From Photorhabdus caribbeanensis (GTDB lineage: Bacteria; Pseudomonadota; Gammaproteobacteria; Enterobacterales; Enterobacteriaceae): a DNA stretch of 64,000 nucleotides. Both the position numbers and the translations under genes were made by a program. The notes under the pieces are model-generated. The model had not been told where the DNA came from. It ran no database searches and saw only the letters and a list, made by a program, of their open reading frames with translations. Each line of letters begins with the position of its first letter. Within the stretch, counting starts at the first letter, position 1. Location of the stretch: positions 143,235 through 207,234 of the forward strand of contig NZ_RCWB01000004.1 in NCBI RefSeq assembly GCF_018448885.1, read 5' to 3'. Shown here piece after piece: positions 1 to 10,700 of this stretch.

Positions 1-2
1 GC

Positions 3-3000
3 AATGGTAAACAGAAGCTGTTAACACATTGCAACGTGGCGCCGATGACGGGGAAAAATCTGCCGTCACTGACAGAAAACACCTTTACCTGTCGCTGGTG
101 GTTCTTCCGCCGGGCGATGTACATGGTTGTTTCCGGCCGTTATACCGAAGGTCAATCCCTGTACCGGCAAGCCTGGTTGCGTCTGATACGTTGGATCGCG
201 CAGGTGCGTAAACCGGCTGGCGTACTCGTTTGCTTGTCAGTGGAGCAGTTGCTAAACAGCGACAATAGAGCGCTCTATATCGCCGCACGCCAAGTACGTG
301 CTCAGTTAGAGCCATTACAGATACGTCTGGAACGCCGCTTGCCAATCTGGTTGACTCTTACCCATAGTGAAACATTGCCGGGGTTTGACCATTGGTGCGC
401 TCAATTGTCAGCAGAACAACGTGCGGAATTACTGGGCGATTTTATCAAGCATCATACGAAGGGTAATGTCACCGACATGCTGGATAAGAGTATGAGCACC
501 ATTGTTAACACGTTGAAAATGATGCGTCTTAAGTTGCTCAATCAGCAACGTCAGCAACCTAACGCGGAAGTCTTAGCGTTACCCGAAACCGTCGCTCAAC
601 TGCAACCAGCGTTGGCTTGCTACCTGAATGCACTATTCGACCAAGACCATTATCTGGAGCATGGCCTGTTACGTGGCATATTTTTTACCGCCGAGCATCA
701 AACCACGGGCGTTTTCAGCCACCGGTTATTGGGCGAATATCTGCCAGACCAAGTTCAACATAGCCAAGATCAAGGTAGTGATAGCGTATTGCTGACCGGC
801 TGGCGAACCTTGACCAAACGCGTATTAGTCAGCCTACTGAGTTTGATGCTGGTATACGGTGTCGGTAACGCATTGATGACTACCTGGCGTGGTGTTATGC
901 AACTTGAAAATATTCGCGAGGTAAACCCTCTTGAGCGGAGTTACTTGCGCTATCAACAAGTTGAATACTGGTCGCAGGAAACCCTGTCGCCTCTGCTTTT
1001 TTACCCAGTCAGCCATACAATGGAACAACGGATGGCGCGGCAGTATCAACAGCAAGCGCCTGTTGGCGTCTTCAACCCAGAATCGGTAGCGACACACTTG
1101 TTAGCACGTTTCCGTAGTGTTGAGGCACCGCAAAAACGACTGTTGGCTTTACACTGGGCACGTTTTATTAACACTGAACAGGCAATGGCGCATGGCGCTA
1201 CGTTAGAAACTTTACAGCACATGCCTGCTTATTCAACCTCACTGTTAAGTGGTGAAAACGATCCTCTATCAGCAGAGCAACGTGTCGCGCTCCGTCTGGC
1301 GCAATATCGCCAAGGCAACGCTCAGCAAGAATTTGATCAGTGGCGAAATGTATTGCAGACACTGCTGGAAGATAGCCGTAACTGGCAATGGCTGTTAGCC
1401 GACGAACAACCGGCTGGAACGCATTCTCTGACGCTGGAAGATTTCTGGCCGCTGACCAAAGAAGATGCCGCCGCCATTAACGCTCGTATCCGCGGTGTCT
1501 ATACTCAAGCCGGTGAGCAAGATACTCAGGCAACCTTGGACGAATTAGCACAAGCCATTAATAACTCGGAATTTTTTGATCCCTTACAACGCTCATTTTA
1601 TCAACAGTATCAAAATCAGCGCCAATCAGAGTGGTTAGCATTCGCTCAGGCTATGCCTCAAGGGGAAACGTTAGTACGAGGCAAGAAAAACTGGCAGGCG
1701 TTGATATTAGCAACGGGTCAATATGACAGTCCCTATATCACTTTTCTGACACAGTTAGAACGTGATTTATCCACAGTAGAATCGGCAGAACAGCAGCCTT
1801 GGTTACAGACACAACACCGTTTATGGCAACTGCATGGTTATGTGCAAAAAAGCAACGTCATGCAACGGGTCTCACTAGGGAATCTCTCTGTGCGCCAGCG
1901 CATCATGTCATGGTTTGGTATTTCACCGCAGACCTCTGTACGGCTGGATGACAACGTACTGACACGCTATCGCGCCTACCGGCAAGCAGTGCAATTAAAT
2001 AGCCAGCGCGAGTTGCTCAGTGATATGGAAACCGAAGCGTTGGTTAAAAATGCACTCAATAGCGAGAAAGGGGAACTAGACGATAGCGGTTTACGCGCAT
2101 TGTTCAACCGTTTCACTCTGTGGCGCCACGAGGCTGAAAGCAAACAGAATACCGGAGTAAACGAAACCTTATGGCGACTCTATCAGGGCGATGCGCATCT
2201 GGTACTGCGTTACGCCTTCTTAAGTGCCGCCAGCCGCTTGCAAACCCAATGGGAAAGCAAAGTGATTTGGCCGATGGAAAAATTGAGCAGACAAGAATTG
2301 TTTGATGGCCGGGAATTGAACGCACGTTTGTATGAATACAGTAACGCATTTGTACGGGATACCGCAGGGTATGCGCTGGATATTCGTCCAGAAGGGATTA
2401 AGCGCCAGGAAATGGAAGATCTGCTCTTTCCGTTTAACGATGATTTCATTTTCTATATTAATAATTTAATCCAACCGAATGACCTACTTTCAGCGACATC
2501 GGATATTCGTCGTCGCCTGCAAGAGAAACTCGCCCTACTGGAAAGCGAGCAGCAACTGGCGACGGCACAACAGGAACCGGAACAAGAACAGAAACCATCG
2601 GCGGAAGTCACGATTGTCAGTCAACCGGCGACGGCTAATCGGGGAGCAAGGGTATTGCCAGTGGGCAGTTCAGTGACGTTGAGTTGTGATGATGGCGTAC
2701 AGCAGCTTAAGAGTATGAATTTTAATGACAGCATGACGCTGCATTGGAGCCCAGGAACGTGCGGTAAAGTACAAATTGATGTCTATTTTCCTCGCTTTAC
2801 ATTAAGCAAAAGTTACGTTGGCCCCGATGGTTTGCTGCAATTTATGCACGCTTTTTCTCGCGGTGAGCTGACACTGGCAGCACAAGCGTTCCCACAGCGG
2901 CGCGATGAATTAAGCGCACTGGGTATCAATAACATCACTGTGCGCTATCAAGTCAGCGGCGGCAAAGCTGTTTCAACACTGTATCAGCAGTGGCAGCAAC

Positions 3001-3158
3001 ATCAGCAACAACAAACGGCGTTATTGGAACAACGCAACCGACTGGATAGCCAGTTGTTAAATTTAAGTGAACCAACAGTGGCAAAAGGAACCCTGTCTAC
3101 TTTGCCATCACAGATCACCTCCCATTGGAACGAATTAAGGAAACCTAAAAGTGAGTAA
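3..3158 (+). CDS. tssM: TssM (IcmF-like) T6SS inner-membrane protein, 5' end outside window
   Basis: Membrane-complex component of the type VI secretion system (with TssJ and TssL). The reading frame is open to the left edge, so about the first quarter (first transmembrane helices, start codon) is missing; a GTG at 36 is internal. The segment after the window edge matches the cytoplasmic NTPase-like domain of TssM (RWWF followed by SGRYT at about residues 21-38 counted from the GTG at 36). A transmembrane segment lies near residues 262-285 (LLSLMLVYGVGNAL), followed by the long periplasmic region and a C-terminal beta-rich part. Both nucleotide-binding motifs look degenerate: GKQK where GK[TS] is expected, and MVVSGRYT where TssM normally has a DTAGRYT-type Walker B. 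It overlaps tssH by 8 bp, so the two are translationally coupled. Identification rests on domain layout and on the ClpV neighbour. Confidence 0.88.
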   Translation, partial: NGKQKLLTHCNVAPMTGKNLPSLTENTFTCRWWFFRRAMYMVVSGRYTEGQSLYRQAWLRLIRWIAQVRKPAGVLVCLSVEQLLNSDNRALYIAARQVRAQLEPLQIRLERRLPIWLTLTHSETLPGFDHWCAQLSAEQRAELLGDFIKHHTKGNVTDMLDKSMSTIVNTLKMMRLKLLNQQRQQPNAEVLALPETVAQLQPALACYLNALFDQDHYLEHGLLRGIFFTAEHQTTGVFSHRLLGEYLPDQVQHSQDQGSDSVLLTGWRTLTKRVLVSLLSLMLVYGVGNALMTTWRGVMQLENIREVNPLERSYLRYQQVEYWSQETLSPLLFYPVSHTMEQRMARQYQQQAPVGVFNPESVATHLLARFRSVEAPQKRLLALHWARFINTEQAMAHGATLETLQHMPAYSTSLLSGENDPLSAEQRVALRLAQYRQGNAQQEFDQWRNVLQTLLEDSRNWQWLLADEQPAGTHSLTLEDFWPLTKEDAAAINARIRGVYTQAGEQDTQATLDELAQAINNSEFFDPLQRSFYQQYQNQRQSEWLAFAQAMPQGETLVRGKKNWQALILATGQYDSPYITFLTQLERDLSTVESAEQQPWLQTQHRLWQLHGYVQKSNVMQRVSLGNLSVRQRIMSWFGISPQTSVRLDDNVLTRYRAYRQAVQLNSQRELLSDMETEALVKNALNSEKGELDDSGLRALFNRFTLWRHEAESKQNTGVNETLWRLYQGDAHLVLRYAFLSAASRLQTQWESKVIWPMEKLSRQELFDGRELNARLYEYSNAFVRDTAGYALDIRPEGIKRQEMEDLLFPFNDDFIFYINNLIQPNDLLSATSDIRRRLQEKLALLESEQQLATAQQEPEQEQKPSAEVTIVSQPATANRGARVLPVGSSVTLSCDDGVQQLKSMNFNDSMTLHWSPGTCGKVQIDVYFPRFTLSKSYVGPDGLLQFMHAFSRGELTLAAQAFPQRRDELSALGINNITVRYQVSGGKAVSTLYQQWQQHQQQQTALLEQRNRLDSQLLNLSEPTVAKGTLSTLPSQITSHWNELRKPKSE

Positions 3159-5748
3159 TTATCTTAAACAGATCGTGAGTAAATTAACGGTAGAAGCGCG
3201 TCAGTGCCTTGATGAAGCCGTTAATCTGGCGGTACGGCGCACCCATCATGAAGTGGAAATTGAACATCTGTTATTGGCTTTATTTGAAAAACAGCTCCCG
3301 ACGATGGAACAAGTGTGTCACCACGGTGGTATTGATACCATGACGTTGCTGAATGCCTGCCAGAGATCTCTGGCACTATTACGCAGTGGTAATCATCGTC
3401 CGCCTGTACTGGCTACCAACCTAATTGAATGGCTGGAACAGACCTGGATGTACGCCAGTACTCATTGGGGAGCATCACAGATTACCGTTCAGGCACTGAT
3501 TGTCGCCCTGATCATGAATCCGTCACTGCACCATTCACTTACTTCCGAGTTACAACAAGCGTTACAGGGTAACACCGATGGAATAGAGCAGTGGTTGCGT
3601 ACACAGACACATACGGAACCACAAAAAACTATATCAGCTATAACTACAGCGCCTGTCGGAGATAATACTCAATCCGCACTGGCACAATATACGCATCACC
3701 TGACACAGGCAGCACGTGATAACAAACTTGATCCAGTTTTAGGACGTGAACGGGAGATCCGTCAATTAATTGATGTGCTGTTACGTCGTCGCCAAAACAA
3801 CCCGTTGTTAACCGGTGAAGCGGGCGTCGGTAAAACGGCTCTGATTGAGGGGCTTGCTCAGCGGATTGTTGAGGGCCGTGTACCAAAAGTTTTGGCGCAG
3901 GCTGAGTTATTTACCCTGGATATGGGACTGTTACAAGCGGGCGCCAGCGTAAAAGGCGAGTTTGAAAGCCGTTTGCAAAAATTATTGGATGAAGTGAAGG
4001 GGTATCCTACACCGGTGATTCTGTTTATCGATGAAGCGCATATGTTGATTGGCGCAGGCGGCCAGGCCGGACAAAACGATGCGGCTAATCTGTTGAAACC
4101 CGCGCTGGCGCGTGGCGAATTACGGGCAATTGCGGCAACTACTTGGTCTGAATATAAGAAGTACTTTGAAAAAGACGCAGCGTTAGCGCGTCGTTTCCAA
4201 GTGATCAAAGTCGAAGAGCCTTCGCTAGAGCTGGCAATCGCCATGTTGCGTGCCATGATACCAGCAATGGAAAAACATCATGGCGTCAAAGTACTTGCAG
4301 AGGCAGTCACGGAAGCGGTTACGTTAGCCAACCGCTATATCACTGGACGTCAGCTGCCGGATAAATCGGTTAGTCTGTTAGATAGCGCCTGCGCCCGCGT
4401 TGCCGTTTCACAGACCGATGAACCGGCGCCGATTGAAGATCTGCGTGCCATGCTGACAAACATCGCTGCCGAACAAGAAGCATTGTTACGCGAAGGCGGC
4501 CATGAAACTCAGCTACAGAAATTGGCGCAGCGTCAGACTGAATTGCAGGTATCACTGGCAGAAATTTTGCCGGAATATCATGCTCAACGTCAGTTGGTCA
4601 ATGACATCCTCGCTTGTGAAGAACATGACGAACGGCTACCTGTGTTACGTGCAGAACTGCATCAGCGCCATCATCAACACGCTTATGTCTTTGACTGTGT
4701 TGATGCCGCTTGCGTAGCAGACATTGTTGCTGGCTGGACAGGAATTCCCCTTGGCCGGATGGTAGAAAATGAACGTGATGTGTTGCGTCAGTTAGAAATC
4801 CGTCTCGGCCAACGAGTGATGGGGCAAGATCATGCGCTCAGCCAGATAGCGCGTCAAATTCGGATTGCTAAAGCACAACTGGCCGATCCGGTCAAACCTA
4901 CCGGGGTATTTATGCTCGCAGGGCCTTCCGGTGTAGGGAAAACCGAGACCGCCTTAGCGCTGGCTCATGAGTTGTATGGCGGTGAACATCATCTGATCAC
5001 GATTAACATGTCGGAATATCAGGAAGCCCATTCGGTTTCCGGCCTGAAAGGTTCTCCTCCGGGCTACGTCGGTTATGGACAAGGTGGTGTATTGACCGAA
5101 GCGGTTCGACGTCAACCTTACAGCGTCGTGCTACTTGATGAAGTGGAGAAAGCTCACCCCGATGTGCTGGAATTGTTCTTTCAGGTGTTCGATAAAGGCA
5201 TGATGGAAGATGCCGAGGGGCAACAGATTAACTTTCGCAATACGCTGATTATCCTGACCACTAATGCGGCAGCAGATTTGGTGATGCGTGCAGCAACACA
5301 CGGCGTAACAGAGCAGGGGGAAAATCGCACGGCCACTCAGGAAGATATTCAGGAGATTATCCGACCAGAGCTGCAACGTATTTTTACGCCGGCATTTTTG
5401 GGTCGTTTACAGGTTATCCCTTATCTGCCGGTACATGGCGAAGTTCTGCATGCCATTGTGCGCCATAAGCTGAATAAAATTGTCGCACGCTATCGTCAAT
5501 CAACCCAATGTGAATTGCACTATAGCGACACGCTGGTGGATTTTATCGCTGAAAAGTGCCGGATTGCGGAGAGCGGCGCCCGTGAAATTGATAACCTGTT
5601 AACGCAGTTCGTCCTGCCGTTGTTATCAGATCAATTGCTGCTAGGTGATGCGCCGGTAAATCAGGATGTTTGGATGGATGTTACAGAGAGTCAAGTACAG
5701 TTACGATCAGACCAAAAGAAACTATCACCATCTAATATTATCAACTAA
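3151..5748 (+). CDS. tssH: TssH (ClpV) T6SS sheath-disassembly AAA+ ATPase
   Basis: Hexameric cytoplasmic AAA+ unfoldase that recycles the contracted TssB/TssC sheath. The 865-residue chain has the ClpV layout: N-terminal Clp-N domain (about 1-160) with the helix expected to bind TssC; first AAA+ domain with Walker A GEAGVGKT (about 222-229) and Walker B LFIDEAH (about 288); a middle coiled-coil insertion (about 430-530); second AAA+ domain with Walker A GPSGVGKT (about 591-598) and Walker [12 protein letters not shown] (about 657); C-terminal D2 small domain. Start is GTG at 3151, inside the end of tssM. Length and order fit ClpV rather than ClpB. It is the last recognisable T6SS gene here; signalling genes follow 70 bp downstream in the same direction. 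Confidence 0.95.
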   Translation: MSNYLKQIVSKLTVEARQCLDEAVNLAVRRTHHEVEIEHLLLALFEKQLPTMEQVCHHGGIDTMTLLNACQRSLALLRSGNHRPPVLATNLIEWLEQTWMYASTHWGASQITVQALIVALIMNPSLHHSLTSELQQALQGNTDGIEQWLRTQTHTEPQKTISAITTAPVGDNTQSALAQYTHHLTQAARDNKLDPVLGREREIRQLIDVLLRRRQNNPLLTGEAGVGKTALIEGLAQRIVEGRVPKVLAQAELFTLDMGLLQAGASVKGEFESRLQKLLDEVKGYPTPVILFIDEAHMLIGAGGQAGQNDAANLLKPALARGELRAIAATTWSEYKKYFEKDAALARRFQVIKVEEPSLELAIAMLRAMIPAMEKHHGVKVLAEAVTEAVTLANRYITGRQLPDKSVSLLDSACARVAVSQTDEPAPIEDLRAMLTNIAAEQEALLREGGHETQLQKLAQRQTELQVSLAEILPEYHAQRQLVNDILACEEHDERLPVLRAELHQRHHQHAYVFDCVDAACVADIVAGWTGIPLGRMVENERDVLRQLEIRLGQRVMGQDHALSQIARQIRIAKAQLADPVKPTGVFMLAGPSGVGKTETALALAHELYGGEHHLITINMSEYQEAHSVSGLKGSPPGYVGYGQGGVLTEAVRRQPYSVVLLDEVEKAHPDVLELFFQVFDKGMMEDAEGQQINFRNTLIILTTNAAADLVMRAATHGVTEQGENRTATQEDIQEIIRPELQRIFTPAFLGRLQVIPYLPVHGEVLHAIVRHKLNKIVARYRQSTQCELHYSDTLVDFIAEKCRIAESGAREIDNLLTQFVLPLLSDQLLLGDAPVNQDVWMDVTESQVQLRSDQKKLSPSNIIN

Positions 5749-5818
5749 GGGTAGTAAACACTTATCTCTGCTATTATTATCTTACGATGTAACATCAGTG
5801 TTACGAAATGAGATCCCG

Positions 5819-7066
5819 ATGAAAATGAAAAAGATAGTGATCTTCTGGTTTATTTTTACATTGGTCAATTTCGCGCTGGCACTGTTAAGCCTACAGGTAC
5901 GGGATGTATGGAGTCTGTCATCATTGGTGTGGTTTCCGGCAGGCTTGTTACAAGGCATTTTTTGCGCCAGAGCGCCACGATACTGGCCTGTCTGGTTAAT
6001 AACAAGTGCCTTGGTCTCGTTAACTGCCAGTCAGTGGTATGGAAGGCCGGTAAGCGTATCGCTGATCTTCTCCATCATCAATGTGATGACGCTGGTGGTA
6101 ACAGCGCTGATCTGGCAGTTTTTTTACGGAGTCATGTGGGCGCCGAAGCGGGCAAGGGAGATCATTAGCCTGACGGCGCTCTGTTCGTTAAGTGGAATCA
6201 TTGAGCGATTTATCGCGAAGTGGATACTTCACCTGTTTGGTTATCCCACTGATATATCAATTTCATTACCGATTGTCGTAGGCGCTGTGTTGAGCTATTT
6301 ACCGCTTACACTTTTTGTTATCGCCTGCATCACCCGAGAGAAAAACTGGACTGGAGACTGGAAAATTCACGGCTTATGGCTGGCAGCCCTATTTGCCATG
6401 ACAGCCTTGTTCATCAGTCCACCACCGGAAGCCGGGCAAATACACTGGCAAGGGATCGCACTGCTGTTTTCTTTTAGTTTACCAATGCTGTTAGCACTAA
6501 GCGGTAATCTGTTGGTATTAAGCAGCTTTTTATCCCTGTGTACAGTGGAGATCGTGAGCGCCACCACTTTTGGTCTTGGGCCATTCTCATCCCCGTCAAC
6601 CAATCTCCAACAAAATGTGCAAATAGCAGCCTGGTACAGCACAGCATTGACCTTGCCCGCGTTGTTATGCTGTAGCTGCTTATCCAACATAATCAATGCA
6701 TTACATCAGCGTAAAGCGCGTCTTCTGTTAATGAAAGCCATGCTGGATCAAGAACAAGTTAATTGCTTTCGGTTAAACGCCAACGGGCATCTATATTGGC
6801 ATCATACTGGTTCTGCCTGGATGCGGTGCGGAAAAGCACCCGCCTCCTGGTCGCAATTGATGGCTTGGGTACATCAGGAGGATCGGCATAAAATCGAACA
6901 GCTTAAAAATTCCGTCTCGCAAATACCGCAGACACTAAAAGTTCGGATTGCCGATGGCAAAGGCGAATTTAACCTGGTCATTATCGCCTTAATCGTCCAT
7001 GTAGGAGAAGATGCCGGTTTTATTGAAGGAACGATACGTGAAATAGTAAATAGAAAAAGTAAATAG
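5819..7066 (+). CDS. MASE1-domain integral membrane protein with PAS-like tail
   Basis: A 415-residue protein with a MASE1-type membrane sensor region (about eight hydrophobic segments within residues 1-300, beginning with KKIVIFWFIFTLVNFAL) followed by a short soluble, PAS-like tail (about 310-410). MASE1 is normally the N-terminal input of kinases or cyclases, for example UhpB; here no kinase, GGDEF or EAL domain is attached. The ATG at 5819 is chosen because the in-frame extension upstream runs into clpV and is not hydrophobic; the ribosome site is weak. It ends 23 bp before the response regulator, so the three signalling genes 5819-11331 probably form an operon. Likely role (inference): accessory sensor or modulator of the kinase two genes on. 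Confidence 0.7.
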   Translation: MKMKKIVIFWFIFTLVNFALALLSLQVRDVWSLSSLVWFPAGLLQGIFCARAPRYWPVWLITSALVSLTASQWYGRPVSVSLIFSIINVMTLVVTALIWQFFYGVMWAPKRAREIISLTALCSLSGIIERFIAKWILHLFGYPTDISISLPIVVGAVLSYLPLTLFVIACITREKNWTGDWKIHGLWLAALFAMTALFISPPPEAGQIHWQGIALLFSFSLPMLLALSGNLLVLSSFLSLCTVEIVSATTFGLGPFSSPSTNLQQNVQIAAWYSTALTLPALLCCSCLSNIINALHQRKARLLLMKAMLDQEQVNCFRLNANGHLYWHHTGSAWMRCGKAPASWSQLMAWVHQEDRHKIEQLKNSVSQIPQTLKVRIADGKGEFNLVIIALIVHVGEDAGFIEGTIREIVNRKSK

Positions 7067-7089
7067 AAAATAATCTGGAGAAATAACTC

Positions 7090-7716
7090 ATGCCCAGACG
7101 AGTCATTATTGCCGACGATCATCCGGTATTTTTATTAGGACTACGCACGATACTGGCAACATTGCCGGAGAACTACCAGATTGTGGGGGAAGCCCATGAT
7201 GTCGCCACGCTTTTCTCTCTACTCAAGGAAAAAGAAGCGGATATGCTGATTACGGATTTCATTATGCCGGGTCATAACCAGATTGACGGTCTGAGGATGA
7301 TTAGCCGGATACGGGAACAGTATCCGAATTTGCCTATTGTGGTCATCACCATGATCAGCGACCGGAAAATCATTGCTTCACTGGTTGATTACAGAGTGAA
7401 AGCGATTTTGAACAAAAACAGCTTATCCCATGAATTGGTAAAAGGGTTATACAGTACAACCGGGCGTGATGAACCCTATTTAAGTGAACAATTTCTCGAA
7501 TCACCGGACGAAGAGGTTGTAAAAACGCTAACCAGCAAAGAATTGGAAGTAATTAAATTGTTGGGACAAGGGTTGAGTGTGAATGATATCGCCGCGCGTT
7601 TGTACCGAACTAAGCAGACAATCAGCGCACAAAAAATCAGCGCGATGAAAAAGCTCGGATTAGACAGTGAAGCCGCGCTTTATAATTATTTGCATCAAAT
7701 TGGATTGGGACTATAA
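7090..7716 (+). CDS. LuxR/NarL-family response regulator (EvgA/BvgA-like)
   Basis: A 208-residue DNA-binding response regulator. The receiver domain (about 1-120) has the acidic pair D9-D10, the phospho-acceptor D56 in LITDFIMPG and a conserved Lys near 107. A GerE/LuxR helix-turn-helix occupies about 140-205 (LTSKELEVIKLLGQGLSVND). ATG at 7090 follows a CTGGAG ribosome site. The stop lies 3 bp before the hybrid kinase start, the usual arrangement for EvgAS/BvgAS-type pairs, so its partner is almost certainly that kinase. Targets are unknown; the T6SS genes immediately upstream are candidates only because of position. Confidence 0.9.
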   Translation: MPRRVIIADDHPVFLLGLRTILATLPENYQIVGEAHDVATLFSLLKEKEADMLITDFIMPGHNQIDGLRMISRIREQYPNLPIVVITMISDRKIIASLVDYRVKAILNKNSLSHELVKGLYSTTGRDEPYLSEQFLESPDEEVVKTLTSKELEVIKLLGQGLSVNDIAARLYRTKQTISAQKISAMKKLGLDSEAALYNYLHQIGLGL

Positions 7717-7719
7717 GCC

Positions 7720-10700
7720 ATGAAGCACCGGCGCAAAACATGGCGATGGATTGCCGTATTGGTATTGCTGTTACCACTATCTGGCTGGAGTCTCAACCTG
7801 TTTGAATACCGCAACGCGCAAGATCTCCCTGCCAATGGACTACCGGTGGAGTTTTATTCAAATATCACGCAAGAATCGCAGGAATTTCTACCTTTTCCCG
7901 TCAAAGAACATGGAATTTTTCCTCCACACTTTCCAACATTAAAAGTCGGCATTCTCTGCTGTATCGGTGCGCCATTAGTGATCCATCGTTGGGACGGCAA
8001 GTTGGAAGGGATTTATGCGGATTATCTGCGCTTGATTGAAACCGTGCTAAAAAGGCCAGTGGAAGTACGACTGTTTGGCAACTGGGAATCAGCTTATAAG
8101 GCATTGCAACGTGGCGATATCCAACTGTTATCGAATTCCTCCTCATCACAGTCAGGAAATGAAGCACATGACACTTACCCAATTTTGGTACAACCACTCG
8201 CCCTGATTATGCGCAAAGAACAAGTGAATATGCCCTTTGCCAAAATGAATATTATGGCCGCGCCAGGCAGTGATCCGGGTGTTATCAAACAATTACGTAA
8301 ACATTACCGTCGCATCGTGATAGCAAAAAATCAGCAAGAGGGGATACAGGCCGTTGTGGATGGTGAAATGGATGCCTATCTGGACGGGCAAAGCCAGATT
8401 GCCTATTTACTGGCTTTTCGCCCATTTACCGGATTGACTTACCGCCGGGATCTTTCGTTAGGGGAACGGTATGACTTTCTCGGGCACAACGGTGATGGCA
8501 TGGTTGAAGCCGTCAATCTGATTCTGACATCCATTCCTCATGCCATCAGAAATAAAGTTTACGAACGTTGGATTTCTGGGCTGGCACTGGGCAGTAATAA
8601 CGACGCGGCAATCTTTTCAGCTCAGGAAAAAGCCTGGATTAAAAAAAATCCTGTCGTCAATGTGGCGCTGACTCGCACTGCGCCACCTTATTCCTTTCTA
8701 GATAAAAATGGCCAAATCACTGGACTAGATGTGGATATTTTGCGTCTACTGGGAGAAAAAAGCGGCATCACCTTTAATTTTATTCCAACAGATGGCGCAA
8801 TCGGCATTAAAAAGCTGTTAGAAAATGGCGAAGCGCAAATGACTTCTATGATTAATACACCAGAACGGCGTCGTTGGCTCTCTTTCAGTCATCCCTATGG
8901 TACCGTGGAGTGGGTGATGATCACCCGCAATGAGCGTAATGCCCCCTATGAGTTTGAACAACTTAAACACCATCGGGTGGCGATTCAGCGCGGCCATGCA
9001 CTCTCGTCGTTATTAAAACAGTATCCAGAGATTTTTGTCGTGGAAGTTGACAGCGTGACGCAAGGTATTGATATGGTGCTGGCCGGAGCAGCAGATGCCA
9101 CTTTTGATAGCCTGATCAGTGCGGATTATCTACAAGCAAGCCGTTATGGCGCCAATATTTCTATTCAGTCCTTTAAAGGCTCATTGCAACCGGAACAATA
9201 CGCCATCATACCGGCCTATCCTCAACTGGTTGACATATTAAATAAAAGCATTGACGCATTGCCACCTAATGAGTTGCGGGTATTGCGCTTGAAATGGTTA
9301 TCTATGGGGAATGTCGCTTCCTATGATAATAAAATTTCACCTTGGGTGAAGTTATGGGGAGGAGCATTGCTTGTAATTGCATTAAGTTCAATTTTTTGGG
9401 GCGGTTATCTTGCACACCAAATCAGACGACGTAAAACTGCGGAAAGCAATTTACAAGATTTGCTGGCGTACTGGGAAACACTCTTTAATAACATGCCTAC
9501 GCCAATGTTTGTCTGCGATCCGACCATGTGCATCACGGCGGCTAACCTCTATTTCCGACATGAAATGGGCACTATCGGATCTGAGGTGATTGGCCGTAGT
9601 CTTTTTTCCCTATGCTTTTTAAAGCCGACCGATGAGCAAGAGATCAGTCTAATTTTTCTACGCTGTTTGGAAGGAGCTCCTGTACATTTTTCTGATCGCA
9701 ACATTGTTATTCAGGGACAAGATAAAGATGTTTATTTGTGGCTCGAAAGTTATAGCAATACCGAAGGCGTTGTTCAGGGGATCATTGGTGGTTGGTTTGA
9801 TGTCACCGAACGTAAATTGCTGGCGCAAGAGCTACGTCAGGAACGTGATAAGGCAGAACTCGCTAGCCTGGAAAAATCCGATTTTCTGGCCCACATGAGC
9901 CATGAGATTCGCACTCCGCTGCAAGCCATTATCGGTATTCTTGATCTGGAGGTAAAAAAGCAAACTCAGCCATCCACGCCATTACATATCGCCTGGCAGG
10001 CAGCAATATCTTTGCAAGGAATCATCGGTGATGTACTGGATTTCTCCAAGATAGAATCCGGGCGGATGATGTTAAATCTCAAGCCGGAATCATTGCGGGC
10101 GATTCTGGAAAGTTGTGTGGCAACATTTAACCATCGAGCAAAGGAAAAAGAACTTCTCTTCACCTATCAGTTTGATTTGCCGTCTGAATATTATTATCTA
10201 CTGGACGCAACACGCGTAACCCAAGTCATCAATAACCTGTTGGGCAATGCCATTAAATTTACCGAGCAGGGCGGTGTACAAATCAGCGCTAGCTATCAGC
10301 CTATTCCAGAAAGTCACCAGGATGAAATTACGCTGGTGGTTGCTGATACCGGTTGCGGCATCCCAGAAACCATGTATGAAGCGGTTTTGCTGCCCTATGT
10401 ACAGGTGATACAACATAATGGTGGTAAAACCGGCGGAACAGGGTTGGGATTACCTATCTCTGTACAGTTGGTTGAATTAATGGGCGGCAACTTGAAAATC
10501 ACAGGTGCGCCCAGTGGTGGCGCACAGGTTATCGTGATGTTACCGCTTAAGCGCAATGTTATTGAAAAGGAGGCGATAAGCGAAAAAGTCGAAAATATTG
10601 GGGTGGAACTTCACGAATCCTTGAATATCTTAGTAGTTGATGATCTACCTGCCAATTTACAAGTACTGTCATTACAGTTAGCGTCATCGGGCCATCGTAT

